Positions 1-12,595 of a stretch of 64,000 nt of DNA are shown piece by piece. Both the position numbers and the translations under genes were made by a program. The first letter of the stretch is position 1. Every line of letters starts with the position of its first letter. The stretch comes from Gari tellinella. Its lineage: Eukaryota > Mollusca > Bivalvia > Cardiida > Psammobiidae. The DNA lies in assembly GCA_922989275.2 (NCBI GenBank), contig OV277857.1:3100001-3164000 (forward strand). The letters are read 5' to 3'. The notes under the pieces are model-generated. The model did not search any database, was not told the origin of the DNA, and worked only from the letters and a program-made list of their open reading frames with translations.

Positions 1-2138
1 GGAAAAGAAGGGTTAGGGCGTAAAAAGTCGTTAATTGATGGGGAAAGGTAAACATACGTTAGACTGTAGCAGATACATTTTTTGTAAACAGTTCATTTAA
101 AATGCGGTAAGCTGCTCATATAATATGTATATGGCGTACCACAGCGGGAAGTTTACTTTCGTTATGCTTTTTCCAGTGGGGAAATCCAGGCACTTTAGAT
201 TGTAAGTAGATTTACTTCTGAGTTTAACATCGGAAGCTGATTCTATTTGACTAGATTTCTGGGAAACAGTATATACATGTATATATTAACCCTTTACTCC
301 ATACGCATTTTACAACTTTAATTTATTCTTCCACAGAAGAAAATAGTTCCAATTTATACAGTAAAAAGGGTACATGTATATATCACCAGAAATATTTCTG
401 TATTTTAGCAGATGGTTTAGGTGCATTCTGCCTATTACTTTAAAAAATAACTTAAACTCGTTGGTTATGTGAGAAAAAGAATATGTCACTTGTCGAAGTT
501 TAAGACAAGTTGATCTCAGACTCGTCTACAATAGAAATGTTATTTAACTCGCCAAGGCTCGCGAGCTTAATAACTTTTCAGGATAAAAACTGTTTGCAAT
601 CATGGTGGAGTAAAAGCGCGAAACGCGACGTCTGGTCAGGATCAAAACTGTTTGATATCCGTTTTGAGATTTCTTCATTCATACTGCCTTATCTTTTAAC
701 TATGAAACGACATTGCAGACAACAAAATTGAAGCAGGCGACAACGAAACGGTGAAGGGGTAAACATATTCTCGAGCTATTTGGCAGTGAAAGGGGTGAAC
801 GAATTCGAATTATCGAGGTTCGACTGTATATGGAACAGAACAGGCTGCCAGACATTGACCATTTGCAAACAGTTTGGATCCTGACCAGACGCCGAGTTAC
901 AATTTCGCGATTGAGGTGTTAACATTGACCCAAAACGACAACTACTATTCCTTGCCAGCAGTGTACATTGTGAAAAGTACACATGTTTTGGACAGACAGT
1001 ATATAATGCCGTATAAGAGGTATCCGTTTGTCAGTTTGCAACAGATTGCAACAGATTGTAAAATACTCCTAAACAGTCAAACAAGGACTAGACTTAATTG
1101 GAAACTGGAATTGTTCACTTGAACTTTCAGAGAAGAATGCGTTTTTAGCAGGAGAATAATTAGTCTTCTAGTTATTAACTCATTTATTCCCTGGTATTGT
1201 AATGTACTCCCCTGTGAGCTTGCTGGAAAATTTCATTCTACAAGGGTGATCTATCTAAAGTCACTGCAGTGTTTGTCCATACAAGTAAACATTTCATACG
1301 AAATAGCAAAACAGGGCAGACTCTGATGAGATGCGTAACGCGGTGTCTCATCAACGTCTCCTGTTTGCTAATGTCTACTTTAGTAGACACTATATATTTA
1401 AATTGGTTAATGAACCGGGAACGGGGATTCTCTGAAAACTGGAATTCCCAGTCTGAAAACCGGAAAAATAATCGGTCGCAAACACAGACTAAGATATTTT
1501 ACATGTTAACACATTCAACCCTAGCGACGAGTATACGCGTAATTTACAAACAGTGTACCTGCACATGTAAATATTACACTAGTCCCATGCAAAGAGTGTA
1601 GATCCTGATCATAGGGCTCATTGTGGAGCACTCTGATCAGGGTTTACATGTGCACTGTGTGACAGTTTTAAATATATTATTAAAATCAACCCTAAATATA
1701 TCATAAATGAACTGGACTTATTTTGAAATTGGAATTGTCCATTAAAAGTGTCAGGGGTGAACGAGTGAACCGATCCTTCAACGAAGTGATATACATGTAT
1801 AGAGTTCATATGGCGTGTAATTGCTAAATGCATGACAATAGTAAAGAAAGCTTTCTGTATATATATTTTGTCCTGCATTAAGCAGTCATCTATCTCTAGC
1901 AAACTGACCGAAACCATTACTTTAAAAGTCTGCAAAACCTCCCCAACTCTTTTAAACCCCCATAGTCTGTTTGTAGTTCTGAAGACTGATATAACAACAC
2001 ATGATGTTGATACAGCCTGATCTAAACATCTCCAGTTTTATCACCTTGACTCAACTGATTTTAAGAAAAACACTTGACCGATATACATGTACTTCATTTC
2101 AGTATTTAACTGCAAACATTAATCTGGTATATACTAGA
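1..2138. other. Intergenic, decayed repeat remnants
   Basis: No coding frame is supported. A reverse partial copy of the 294-bp CRE-bearing repeat lies near 465-585. Degraded hairpin-MITE pieces lie at about 590-1130 and 1600-1780; the latter keeps the core of the 250-bp TTAA family (GGGCTC...GAGCACTCTGATCAGGG and AATTGTCCATT). Confidence 0.5.
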
Positions 2139-2388
2139 TACAGTGGAGAATCTGTTATTCTTTCCCGTTTAAACGCAAACGTACGCAAACGCAAAGCGCT
2201 AAAACGTAGAAAAGTACAACTTTTGGACAATTCTGATAATTCTTGTTTATCTTGGTGGCAAACAGTTTGGAGCCTGATCAGACGCCGGGTTACCCGGCGT
2301 CTGATCTGGCTCCAAACTGTTTGCACTGCAAATAATAGTTTTAGCGTAAACGCGTTTATTGGGAAAGAATAACAGATTCTCCACTGTA
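2139..2388. mobile_element. Hairpin MITE, TA type, copy 1 (TACAGTGGAGAATCTG ends)
   Basis: The inverted ends TACAGTGGAGAATCTG carry TA at both edges, pointing to a Tc1/mariner-type or related TA-targeting source. The centre (about 2261-2327) is a near-perfect hairpin built on AAACAGTTTGGAGCC...GACGCCGGG with loop TTA. Confidence 0.85.
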
Positions 2389-2835
2389 GATAGTGAATGA
2401 AATATGGAACATTGAGATAAACAAGAAAGTAAAGACAAGCAGCTAGATCAACATCTCATTTACATCGATCTAAAATATGCAGTTTGGAACTCTAACCAGA
2501 ATAGGCCTACCACAGTTACAAATATTCTGGATTTAACCTTTTTAGTACTTAGACTGACGTACAAAATTAATGCATCATTTATAATGAATCTATCCATCAA
2601 TCGAATCACTGAAAAGGTTAACCTTGTAGAAGCCTTCTGCTTATTCATGTCAGGCTATGGCAGCAAGTGGCCCCCATTAATAAATTCCCTGCCAGTTGAT
2701 CCAGCTGGCATGCCCAAGAGCCACATGAGTTTGTGAAGGGGTAATTATCTCACAATTTAATTGGACCTGAAATGGTTTTAAAGAGAAATACAATCAATCG
2801 ATTACAATCAATCGGTAAAGGGCCCAAGTGGCAGC

Positions 2836-3049
2836 TTAACCCTTAGCCTGCCACGCACGACTATAGCTCCATATGCAAACAGCTTGGATCCGGATGAGAC
2901 GCCGAGTAACTCGGCGTCTCATCCGGATCCAAGCTGTTTGACACTCGGATAACATTTACAGCAATTTTGAGCAACTTTGAAGCACTTTGAAACTTGAAGC
3001 AGACGAGAAATATAGCAGACGACAATTTATTTGGCGGGCTAAGGGTTAA
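2836..3049. mobile_element. Hairpin MITE, TTAA type (TTAACCCTTAGCCTGCCA ends)
   Basis: It is 214 bp with inverted ends TTAACCCTTAGCC and GGGCTAAGGGTTAA. TTAA plus CCC is the piggyBac signature. Its central hairpin (2873-2942) uses the same core design as copy 1 above, but with GATCCGGATGAGACGCCGAG; both arms carry the changes. Confidence 0.82.
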
Positions 3050-3772
3050 TGATACATACGATAATGTGACAGGAAACTCCTTTATGACCTTTCTGCATTA
3101 CTTCTATCTTGCATTAACCTTTTCATTGCCAATTTTAGTGTGTGCTTAGGCTGTAAGCCTTTCAATACCGCCGTAAAACAGGCTGCTATAATACTGTGGC
3201 CTGTGCTTAAATGTTAAAAGAGTGATGATTGTCAATTAGTATGTGTCTTGGCCATGAGGCATCTGACCAGGACTCAAACTGTTAGCAAATATCGACAATA
3301 GTCGTGGAAAAGATAAAGCAATCGCCTTATTTTGGTAAAATCTAGCGATCGCTTAATACAAGTTCAACAGTATGTACATTAAGTGTGATTAGTGCATATT
3401 CCCTCTTTACATGTATACAATTGTATTCACATTCATACAATAATTCTTACTAGATGTTAAGACGCCCGACCGGGAATGTTGCCAAGCCAGTCTATTTCCG
3501 CCCCTGTGGAAAATCCGACAGTAAAATACGCTTACGACTTAGTGTCTAAAAATAGTACAAGCCATGGGAAAATCCGCTCGGAGTTTTTCATTAGCTTAAG
3601 ATATATTATTAAGTTGACAAGCGCTGAGCTTCATTATGCAAAAAGCGAGAGAGACAGACAAGTAAATCGGGAAAAATACGTTTTACAAAAACATTACTAC
3701 AGAGAAATGGAGTCTAAAGGGAGTGATGCGGTATGTTTCATATTTACTTATTGCTATAGGCTGATCTTCTCT

Positions 3773-3972
3773 TAACCCCGACATATATCTACCATTATTA
3801 ACCTTTACAACGCTATATAGCGGTGAATGATACCCTTTGCAAACAGTTTGGATCCAGATGAGATGCCGCGTAACGCGGCATCTCATCAGGATCTAAACTG
3901 TTTGACACTATCACCTTAATTTTGATTTTTTTTTTTAGAAAAATATAATTTTAGAACAGTAGCAGACGGCAA
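3773..3972. mobile_element. Hairpin MITE remnant cut by a SINE
   Basis: A hairpin at 3838-3905 has arms GGATCCAGATGAGATGCCGC and their complement. The right part (AGCAGACGGCAATAGT) is interrupted by the SINE that follows; part of its right end may be at 4530-4580. Confidence 0.55.
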
Positions 3973-3973
3973 T

Positions 3974-4200
3974 AGTTGCGGTAGTGGCCCAATGGATAAC
4001 ACCTTGGACTACGGTACCAGGGGTCGTGAGTTCGATCCCCCGCCGGACCAGCGGTCTCACTAGGGGATTTTTCTGAATCCCCGATGATGTACAGGAATGT
4101 TCTTGAGCAAGACATGTACCGCGAATTGCTCCTCTCCACCCAGGGGTTAAAATGGGTACCTGTGAAGGGTCTGAGTCGGTACTGCGGCTGCATTTGACTG
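3974..4200 (+). mobile_element. tRNA-derived SINE with V-type conserved domain
   Basis: An A-box-like TGGCCCAATGG and a B-box GAGTTCGATCC lie about 45 nt apart, followed by TTCTTGAGCAAGACATGTAC, ATTGCTCC and CCACCCAGGGGTTAAAATGG. The latter resembles the V-SINE central domain of fish and marine invertebrates. The 3' end is uncertain. Confidence 0.65.
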
Positions 4201-4792
4201 CGCCATATGTTAGCAGTGCTCATAGGCAAGATGGCTCGATGATCAGGGGAGTATATGTACAGTCGGCTGAGCGGTCATTCGGACTGAAAGTAGACTTTAA
4301 CTTGGTATATTACTTTTTTATTACAATCTTGCTTAGCGTACAAATAGTTAACCTTATATTTATGTTAACCTCTAGCCTGTTATATAGGCGAACTTGTAGT
4401 ATAACTGGTGCATTAAGTTAAGATCTAGACGAGGCACCGGGTAACCTGCTTTTCATAGATCTGGATCTAAACGACTTTACACAATCGGAATATTATCTGA
4501 AAGAAACGACCTACAATTCAACAATGGCAAATGCCGCAGACTATATTTTGCAGCCGATACTTGGCTAAAGGTTAATTAAAACCAGTACATGTGCATAGGA
4601 ATCATATAAGGACAATAAAGGGACGACCATTGGGGCTTTCAAAAGCTGACCCCTACCTTATAAACTGTATTTACAACATATGTGTATAACGATATGAGCA
4701 TACAGATAAGCAAGATGTAAGTAGGTTACAATACGCTAGAGTACCCAATGATATCACTTATTTTCACACCGTGCGTATATACCTCAAATATA
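4201..4792. other. Intergenic, no gene seen
   Basis: No convincing coding sequence. Mostly AT-rich; a possible MITE right end near 4530-4580. Confidence 0.5.
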
Positions 4793-5123
4793 TACAGTGA
4801 AACCCCTCTAAACCGGCTATGTGTGGGGACAACATAAATTTCAGGTTTAGAGGGGTTTTAACCCATTACCCCATATCTTGTTTCTAGTATGAAAGATATA
4901 TAGCTGACCACTTAAAGCAGGTTGAAAGTAAAGCAGAATGCGTATTAAGCTATCGTCTACTAGAAATATGGAAACTATTTCTGATGATACACATTCATGA
5001 ACGTATAACGTAATTATGGTGAAATTTAAAATTAAGAAGTGTTGGAAACGGGGGCAAAGTTTTTGTCCGGCTTAGAGAGAATTCCGGTATTTAGAGGTTC
5101 CGGTTGGGAGGGGTTCCACTGTA
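4793..5123. mobile_element. TA-type MITE with a hairpin MITE inserted
   Basis: The outer ends are TATACAGTGAAACCCCTCTA and GAGGGGTTCCACTGTA. A TTAA-type piece starts at 4858 (TTAACCCATTACCCCATA) and contains one arm of the AAAGCAGG core (about 4914-4940), but the second arm is lost. Confidence 0.6.
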
Positions 5124-5391
5124 ACTACTGTCCAAGAAGTATTGGTTATGTTTTCAAGTTTTGACGTTTCCATAGTAGATAAAACGACCATCTAACAACT
5201 ATAAACTGTAAAATTGCAAGTCAATACGAGCATAGTCATAAATCGAATATATAGAATGAAGTCTATACTCATTCATTTACCCACAACATGGCTAAACGCG
5301 ATTTGGCAAGTATTTGTAAGCAGTTTGGATCTAGATCAGACGCCACTTAACGCCAAACTGTTTAAGCACTCATACCCAATGCGTGTTCAAT

Positions 5392-5642
5392 TTAACTCTT
5401 TCCTCCCTAAAACTTTAAATGGACAATTCCAGTTTCCAATTTAGTCTAGTCCATTTCTGACTTTTAAGGGTTGTTTTTGTCAATGTTTGGCATTATGACA
5501 AACAGTAAAGACCCTGATCAGAGGGCTCCTTTCGGAGCCCTCTGATCTGGGTCTTCACTGTTTGCACAGGACATGTGTACTATTCACATGTATACTGTTT
5601 GAAAAGAACGCCTATGTGCGGGACTAGGGTTCAAAGGGTTAA
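5392..5642. mobile_element. 250-bp TTAA hairpin MITE, copy 1
   Basis: It runs from TTAACTCTTTCCTCCCT to TTAA with inner end GGGACTAGGGTTCAAAGGG. The hairpin at about 5501-5566 has arms AACAGTRAAGACCC-GATCAGAGGGCTCC around loop TTTC. Confidence 0.85.
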
Positions 5643-5830
5643 GAAGCATAAAAACAGGTTTTGAGATTTACTTTGCAGACGATTTGTTTGAAGCAGACGA
5701 CACTTTAGGTTAAGATGGAATAGGGCATACACTTATTACATCCACCCATACCCACTCTTCATTGCGTACAGTGAATGCAGACACACATTCAGTAAAATGA
5801 GCATATAGCTTTCTAAAGACAAGTCATTGT

Positions 5831-6078
5831 TTAACCCTTTGAACCCTAGTCCCGCATATTGGCGTCCTTTGCAAACAATGTACATGTGAATAGTACACTT
5901 GTCCTATGCAAACAGTGAAGACCCAGATCAGAGGGCTCCTAGGAGCCCTCTGATCAGGGTCTTCACTGTTTGTCATAATGCCAAACATTGACAAAAACAA
6001 CCCTTAAAAGTCAGAAATGGACTAGACCTAAATGGAAATAGAATTTTCCATTTTAAGTTTCAGGGAGGAAAGAGTTAA
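5831..6078. mobile_element. 250-bp TTAA hairpin MITE, copy 2 (inverted relative to copy 1)
   Basis: TTAACCCTTTGAACCCTAGT to GGGAGGAAAGAGTTAA. The hairpin at 5904-5973 has the tightest loop of the family (GGGCTCCTAGGAGCCC). Copies 1 and 2 face each other across 190 bp. Confidence 0.85.
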
Positions 6079-6729
6079 CGCGGGACAAAACAATAATACA
6101 GTAGAATAATTATTTTGTCTGTTTGCTATCACATAAGGCTTTCCATCCATCAACTCATTTTGGGCTTTAGGCTTGTCATAAGCTACTTAGTGAAATAGCA
6201 ACCTACAACGCCCCTCCGAACGGCGATTCCCTCTTTACAACAATGCTTTCCGCTGTTCCCAAAACAATATATAAGTTTGCCTATCGCTCGACATTTTGAC
6301 GGAAGAAATATAAAGACGACTCGAGTGACACAGAGTTTGAACCCAGATCAAACAAGATCCGCGTTATGCGGCGTCTAATCTGGGTTCAAACTACAAGTTT
6401 GCGAATGTACTCCTAGGGTATTAATTTTCCCTCCCTGCAACAACTCCATCCAACAACACACACAATCTTTGTCTCCCACTGGGTATTCCTGTAGAGATGG
6501 GGCACTGTATAGTTAATGCAGGATACAGAAACACGCAGAAACCATCATTTGATTAATTTTACAATGCATCCCATAAATAGGACACAGGCAAACAATGAAT
6601 ACTCTGATCAGACGCCGCATAATGTAGAGCGTGAGGAATTTTCTTGTGCGTTTTAACCCACAGGTACTTGACACATACTTTATTATCTATGAGCTTTCTT
6701 TTAATAATCAGTTTGCCATATATTTTCAG
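6079..6729. other. Upstream of the DUF5662-like exon; hairpin remnant and repeat end
   Basis: An imperfect hairpin at about 6331-6396 (GTTTGAACCCAGATC / GATTAGACGCCGCATAACG type). At 6659-6692 a stretch containing CACAGGTACTTGACACATAC matches both ends of the fold-back at 19.0-20.1 kb. Confidence 0.55.
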
Positions 6730-7599
6730 AAACTACGTTTCGAGTTGTCGAAAGACATTCACTTAGAGAGTCGACAGTATGTGCCTATACTAGGAACCGA
6801 CTATGCCGTCTACAAAGCAGCTTTGTCGACATTGCTGGTGCACTGGATGGCGGGGAAAATTGGCACCGGTCAACCAACTGAATCATGGGAAAAAGACCTA
6901 ATGCTTGCTGTCAACGACCAGGTGAACGGCAAGCCTTTGACGGAAATGGACACTGAATCACAGAGAGTCTATGACGCGCTAGTGGACATCAAAGTACCAA
7001 GTCATTTCAGAATAGTGACGTCACATAGACACTGGCTGCAGAAGACACTCAGTTTCTGCCAGAAAATAGGCGTGAAATTTTCTGGTGATATGGACGCGTT
7101 GATCAGAATACATGACCTGAGCAAATATACCCATAGAGAGACCATAGGGTACGCCGTTATGTTTGGAGACGGAAGCATATCATTCAGAGTTCTAGAAAAG
7201 GAAGACGAGAAACACGAGTGGCAATCAACGCTGAACAACCACTACGCGGCAAATCCCCATCATCCGGAATACTTCGGAATTCCAGAGAAAGGCCAGAAAC
7301 AGACGCGTCCCATGGCTGACTCAAATTCTTACCGCGGGATAGACTTCGTAGAAGAGAGTGTAATTGACATGCTCGCCGCGCACGGCGAACGAAATCTCGC
7401 ACAGGACGATACGTTTTCTATAACAAAGTGGATGGGTATAAACCCGCGGTTTTTGGCGAGGTACGAAGAAGAGGACAGAAAGGTAGTTGAGGGAATTTTG
7501 AAGGAATGGTTACGTCTGGCGACCGATTATCTATCAAATAAAGATAACCTTGAAAACATGTACGGACTATTTGGTGACAGGAAAGTCAGCGTGTCTTGA
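6730..7599 (+). CDS. DUF5662-like protein, 3'-terminal exon (HD-type histidine motifs)
   Basis: The open frame runs from 6631, but an acceptor (TATATTTTCAG) ends at 6729 in phase 0. The 99 nt before it carry a repeat end also seen at 19.0 and 20.1 kb, so I take 6730 as the exon start. The product from there is 289 aa. Motifs, numbered from the frame at 6631: HDLSK at 161-165, W197 and H204, NPHHPEY at 208-214, and EESVIDMLAAHGE at about 241-253. This HD...H...NPHHxEY...E/D layout fits DUF5662 proteins, known from bacteria, phages and some invertebrates; metal-dependent hydrolase chemistry is inferred, not shown. I found no upstream exon in the window. The coding sequence is richer in GC and CG than its surroundings, as expected of a real exon. 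A bacterial or phage origin is possible. Confidence 0.75.
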   Translation, partial: KLRFELSKDIHLESRQYVPILGTDYAVYKAALSTLLVHWMAGKIGTGQPTESWEKDLMLAVNDQVNGKPLTEMDTESQRVYDALVDIKVPSHFRIVTSHRHWLQKTLSFCQKIGVKFSGDMDALIRIHDLSKYTHRETIGYAVMFGDGSISFRVLEKEDEKHEWQSTLNNHYAANPHHPEYFGIPEKGQKQTRPMADSNSYRGIDFVEESVIDMLAAHGERNLAQDDTFSITKWMGINPRFLARYEEEDRKVVEGILKEWLRLATDYLSNKDNLENMYGLFGDRKVSVS

Positions 7600-7619
7600 A
7601 TTGCAAGTAGCTCGGGTTT

Positions 7620-8077
7620 AAGATAACCTTTTTCACCCCAACATGTCACTAGTATCTATTCCTTCACAAACACCTTGAATTCACTAGTAAGCTGAAAGAC
7701 GGACCGCTTTAAGAATAAAGGTTAAGCAGATATCTCTGTAGTTTTTACGGAAAATTATAGATCTAATATCCAATTAAGTCTAATCCATTTAGGACCATTT
7801 TGGGTTGCTAAGATCAGAGGGCTCCTAAAGTAGCCCACTGATCAGGGTCAGCATTGTTTGTCATTTTAGATCTTGGTCTACAATGTTTGCATAAGATCAA
7901 TGTATTCTTCATAGGTACAATGTTCGTAAATGACGAGTATACTCGTGGCTAGGGTCCAGTGTGTTATGTTTGTTACTACCTCATACATGTATATAGGCAA
8001 TAAAGATAGCGTGCTACTGTGAACAATGCTGTATCCTCGTTGTATTCATAGACGACAACTGCTACAATACTAGCATT
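7620..8077. other. 3' flank with a decayed 250-bp TTAA MITE
   Basis: At about 7735-7965 there is a degraded copy (GATCAGAGGGCTCC...CCACTGATCAGGGTC) of the family seen at 5392 and 5831. Confidence 0.5.
7714..7719 (+). terminator. Candidate polyadenylation signal AATAAA of the DUF5662-like gene
   Basis: AATAAA lies 115 nt after the stop codon at 7599, before the next repeat begins. Confidence 0.4.
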
Positions 8078-11000
8078 AGCTCAGCACATTATTACATTTT
8101 TTGGGGTGAATCATGCACTTAGTGATACAAGCATCAAACTTGGCACACTTGCACTTCTATCTGTAGTATTTCATAAAAGCCCGTTAGCCACTTGAAAAAA
8201 ATCAAAATGGCGGCCATTTTTCAAGATGGCCGCCATTACAGGTTCGAAAATACAGTTTTGTTGCTAATATTTGACATATATGGCCGTTCTTTACATTTTT
8301 GGTGTCTAAGTATATGTTTTAAAGTATAAGGAAACTAATTAAGTCAATTTCAAAGTGTTTTGAAAGTTACTTTATCATGTAATGGCTAATTTGTGACAAA
8401 AAACAACCCTTAAAAGTCAGAAATGGACTAGACCTAAAAGAGGGTGTCGCAGTATTCAAAGAAAGAAAGAAAGAAAAATACATAGTTTTTTCCAAGATGG
8501 CCACTTTTTTTGGTTCAAATTTACAATTATCTTCCTTACATTTGACGTACATTGCCATGGTTTTACATTTTCTTTAGTCAAAATATATATTTTACAGCAG
8601 AAGGAAGCTAAATTTGTCAGCATCAGACTGCTGTGTTTGTACAACAACACATTTTTGACAAAAGACAGTCTATTTTTTAAAAAATTACGTTTGCCAACAT
8701 AGTCTCTAATGTAGAATATATTTTCTTACATCTGGTTTATATGACGCTTTGTCATATTTTGGGTGTCAAAGAATGTTTTAAACAGGATTAGAAAACTATT
8801 CATGGGAACCTCCGGTCGGTTAGAAACTCATACCATTGTCTAATGACCTATTTTAGCCACACATATATGTTTTACTCCGTAGCTGACCAAAGCTTGTTGT
8901 CTGTTGTTATGTGACTGCTTATGCTGAATCTAGGTGCTGTTTTCTCACATTTACAATTTCATTTATCTGAACAATGATTGCCCAAACTATACTACTTTAT
9001 CTGACACTGCAATTACTTTACCATGATATATTCTACCTTTCAAGTAAACTGTAAAGTCTTGAATATGTTTCTTTTTTATCAATTTAAATATAATTGCATT
9101 TAGAAAACAAACATAATTCCTTAATTATCAAACATAACAATTCATCCCTGTACCAACAACAAACATCATGCTAATTCTAAAGATCATTTAACCACTTTGT
9201 AACTTCTTACCAGAAAAAGTACATGTATATGTAAGACGCACGTACATGTATCTGCATTTCGGCACATGTTATAAATGTGACCAACATTTAATACAGTCTA
9301 GCATATCCCAATAGTCATTATTATATTTAAATCAAACAATGTGCCTACAGAGTTGATGCCCATTATGACTCATGTCCATAGTAATAGTGACTAGAAAATT
9401 AATAGTTACCATTTATCTTACTACTGCATAAATTGATTAATATTGTTCAAAATTCAGACGAGTAATCGGATGACAAACCAGTGTTTCTTATATGATTTGA
9501 AGAAAATCAAAATTTCCAGGTAAAAGATTTGGTGGTGGAATTTGAAAAAAATGAATGAATGTACCAAACCTCAATTACTGATTATTTCTTGTAGGAATTA
9601 CTGATGGGGCTTGGTGGCTCATGCATTATAGTATTATGACACTGGTTAAACTTGATTTTCACAACAGAGAAAGGGGCCATTTTACAACAAAAAATATGGA
9701 TTAAGCGTCTTTTGCTTGAAACAGAAATACATTCGCTTATATGTTTTAGATATTTGTCTGTATAGTAGGTAAAAGTCAACAAAATGGATCCTTTAATGTT
9801 TCATCTTGGAAAGCTTGAATTTTTGCACAAACAACATCTTCATTAAGTTTGGTATATGTACACCAGATGTTCACTGTTAATAAAGAAAGGCTGTGCCATG
9901 AAAAAAGTTGAAGGCAGTGAGGACTCCTTTCAATAAAATCAGATTTAAGCAATGTTAAGAAATATACTTTACACGAAAAGTCTTGTCTCTTCTCCAAAGT
10001 GATACATGTACATGCAACTATTTGAAAGTATGACCCTTAAAACACCCTTAAAACTCCGCATGAATCTTTTTAAAGAATTTCCATTCCTGAATTTCGTGTA
10101 AAATTTGTAACAGTTCCGTTCTGTATACATAGGGACGGATGTATAGTCTACCTACTCTGACAACAGACTTTTAAAAGCGATGTGATGTGATACATAGTCA
10201 AAGATAGTATACGTGTTCTTGTGGTAAAATTGCATAAAGAGAGAACGTTTCAGCTGTTTGCTAAAGCTATTTGATGTGGACACATAATACTGCTAATATC
10301 ATATTTGAGATTGACCCCTGTGTAATCTTTCAACAGCATTTTAAGAAAGTATACAATGTTAACATGAAGAAGTGTGTGCACAAATGTTCATGCATGAAAT
10401 GCAAGCCATAACCGGAGACCACAACACTCCCATGATAAAAATCTAATGAAAAAAATTTCATGTGGATGTGAATTTCAAATGCTAATTCAAACTATCTTGT
10501 TCTACAGAAAGTGTTGGTTGGCTGCAATTGGTCAACGGTCAACCATGAGCTAGTTTCACGCCAAATTTCCATATAAGAAAGAGAAAAGGCTGCATAGAAT
10601 ACATAAACTGAAAGATATGGTGCATGTGCAAAATCCAGTCTATAATCATAAATCATAATGTACAAGCAATAAAATCTGGAAATCATTGCATCAATTATGC
10701 AAAGTCATGGGATAAGATTATTGTGTTTGATTGGACATGTTAGCTTGATGGTATAGCAGTTCCTAAAGGTCAATCCCCTCTGTTTGAACATGCCAAATGT
10801 TCTGCATACCAAATACATGTAAGCTTGTGTCATTATGGAAATATCTCAAAGAGTTGGAATGAATGAAACACTGCTGATACATTGGACAACCCTGTTACCT
10901 AGTGATATGGTTTGCAAACATCCGATTAAACATAGATACTAAAGTAAACTGTTTGCAGTGACAGATGCAAGTACATGTATTTACGATGTGGCCTTCCTTG

Positions 11001-12078
11001 TTCAGACTAATATACCGATATTTGGAAATGTGAAAATGAACACCAACATAAGTATAAGCGATTATACACCAACTCCAGCATGTACACTAAGCAATTACTA
11101 CTAAAATAGTCATAAATCACATATATGCCATTAAAATAAGTCATTACCCAAAAGAACAAGATTCTTAATAAAGTAAATGATCACATAATTAGCTTTCTGT
11201 GCTCTTATCATAATGCTTTGACACCAAAAGTATGACAAGTGGCCAGAAGTATAGTAAAGATCAGAAAGGATATTAATCACTATTGTAAAAAGTAACGATC
11301 ATCTATGAGCAAAAAACACTTTTTTTGTCTAGATTGGTAATTGTGCAATAAAATTAGTTTCAATTGAGAAAGAAGTTGTTTGAATTAGCTTTCTTATACT
11401 TTATGACATCTATGTTGACACAAAAAACCATAAATGTTGATCAAATTTAAGAAATTATTTTGCTTATACCAATATAAAATGGTGGCCATTTTGAAAACAA
11501 ACGATGTAACTTTGCCATTTTGCATTAAAGTAAACTTTTGTTCAGCTTGAGGTTGACTGAATTGGCTTCCTTATGCTTAAAATCAATTTTTTGGTGAAAT
11601 TTGGTCAAACACGTCAAATGTTAGAAATGAATTGGTCAACGATCATAGTCGATTATAAAAGCTCTTCAGAGCTTATGTTACTTGTATATGTATTGCCGAC
11701 TCAAAATTAACCTTATCATAATTATGTTATCTTAACGAGAACCAAAAAGGGCAGCCATCTTCGTTTTTGTACAGTATTGCTTACAATACGCTAAAAATAA
11801 ACTTTTTACAAGTCTATGGATCACATAAATAGCTTCTATATGCTTGAAAACATATAATTAGACATCAAAAGTTTGAAAATGGGTCAAATATATCCGATGT
11901 TAGAGATAAAACTGCATTATAGAACCGGAAATGGCGGCCATCTTGAAAAATGGCCGCCATTTTGAATTTTGACGTGGCTAACGGGCTTTTTGTTGACAGT
12001 AGGGGCATACTAGTATACATACCAAATTTGATGCTTGTATCATCAAGTGCATGATTTTTGTAATAATGTGCCCAGCTA
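8078..12078. mobile_element. 4-kb element with about 250-bp inverted ends, no coding capacity seen
   Basis: The left end (8078-8350) and right end (11800-12078) are inverted copies: AGCTCAGCACATTATTA, ATGCACTTAGTGATACAAGC, GCCCGTTAGCCAC and a small palindrome AAATGGCGGCCATTTT/CAAGATGGCCGCCATT. The 3.4-kb interior has repeated TTTGACAT / ACATTTT...TTGGTGTC units but no transposase-like frame. A 38-bp scrap of the 250-bp TTAA MITE sits at 8402-8440. Confidence 0.7.
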
Positions 12079-12127
12079 CATGCAGTCATAACTAACTCAT
12101 GGCAGAAACTATCTGACTAATAACCCA

Positions 12128-12371
12128 GGGGCCCGTTTTACTAAACAACTTACGCAAATTTTTTGCGTAAGTCAAAATCGTTTAATTCTTATTTTTCGAT
12201 CATAAACGTTTGCAAACATCAAATAGCCAGATCAGAGGACGCGCTGAAAGCGCGTCCTCTGACCTGGCTATTTGCTGTTTGTAGCAAGTGATAATAAAAA
12301 AATATAAATTAAAAGTTAAAATTTTGACTTACGCAAATAATTTGCGCAAGTTTTTTAGTAAAACGGGCCCC
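12128..12371. mobile_element. MITE with GGGGCCCGTTTTACTAAA ends and a hairpin core
   Basis: The inverted ends are about 55 bp and include ACTTACGCAAATTTTTTGCG. The centre (12208-12282) holds TAGCCAGATCAGAGGACGCG...CGCGTCCTCTGACCTGGCTA, the same style of core as the TTAA and TA MITEs. Confidence 0.8.
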
Positions 12372-12595
12372 AGGACACAAACTTTATTTTGAGTATCGTA
12401 ATCTAGGTACTTCAACTCATTCATCTGATACTTCAAATGGGCAACTTCAATTTATCTTAAGATTGTTTTCTGCAAAGTGGTAATTAGTGAAGACTGATCA
12501 GGGGCTACACTGTTTCCATTGGACAAATGCACTCTTAACAGATACACTGATTTTAAAGGACTACTGTACTTATGGTTAGACTTCAATGAGTTAAC

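Noticed and set aside
2001..2372. 123-aa frame across 2139-2388
   Set aside because: Reads through a MITE and its hairpin; similar frames (12519, 12642, 15189) arise from the other copies.
3951..4229. 92-aa minus-strand frame with AGDRTHDPWYRS
   Set aside because: Translation of the SINE, a common false gene prediction.
5501..5566. Hairpin followed by T-rich sequence as a Rho-independent terminator
   Set aside because: Eukaryotic context; the hairpin is the centre of a MITE.
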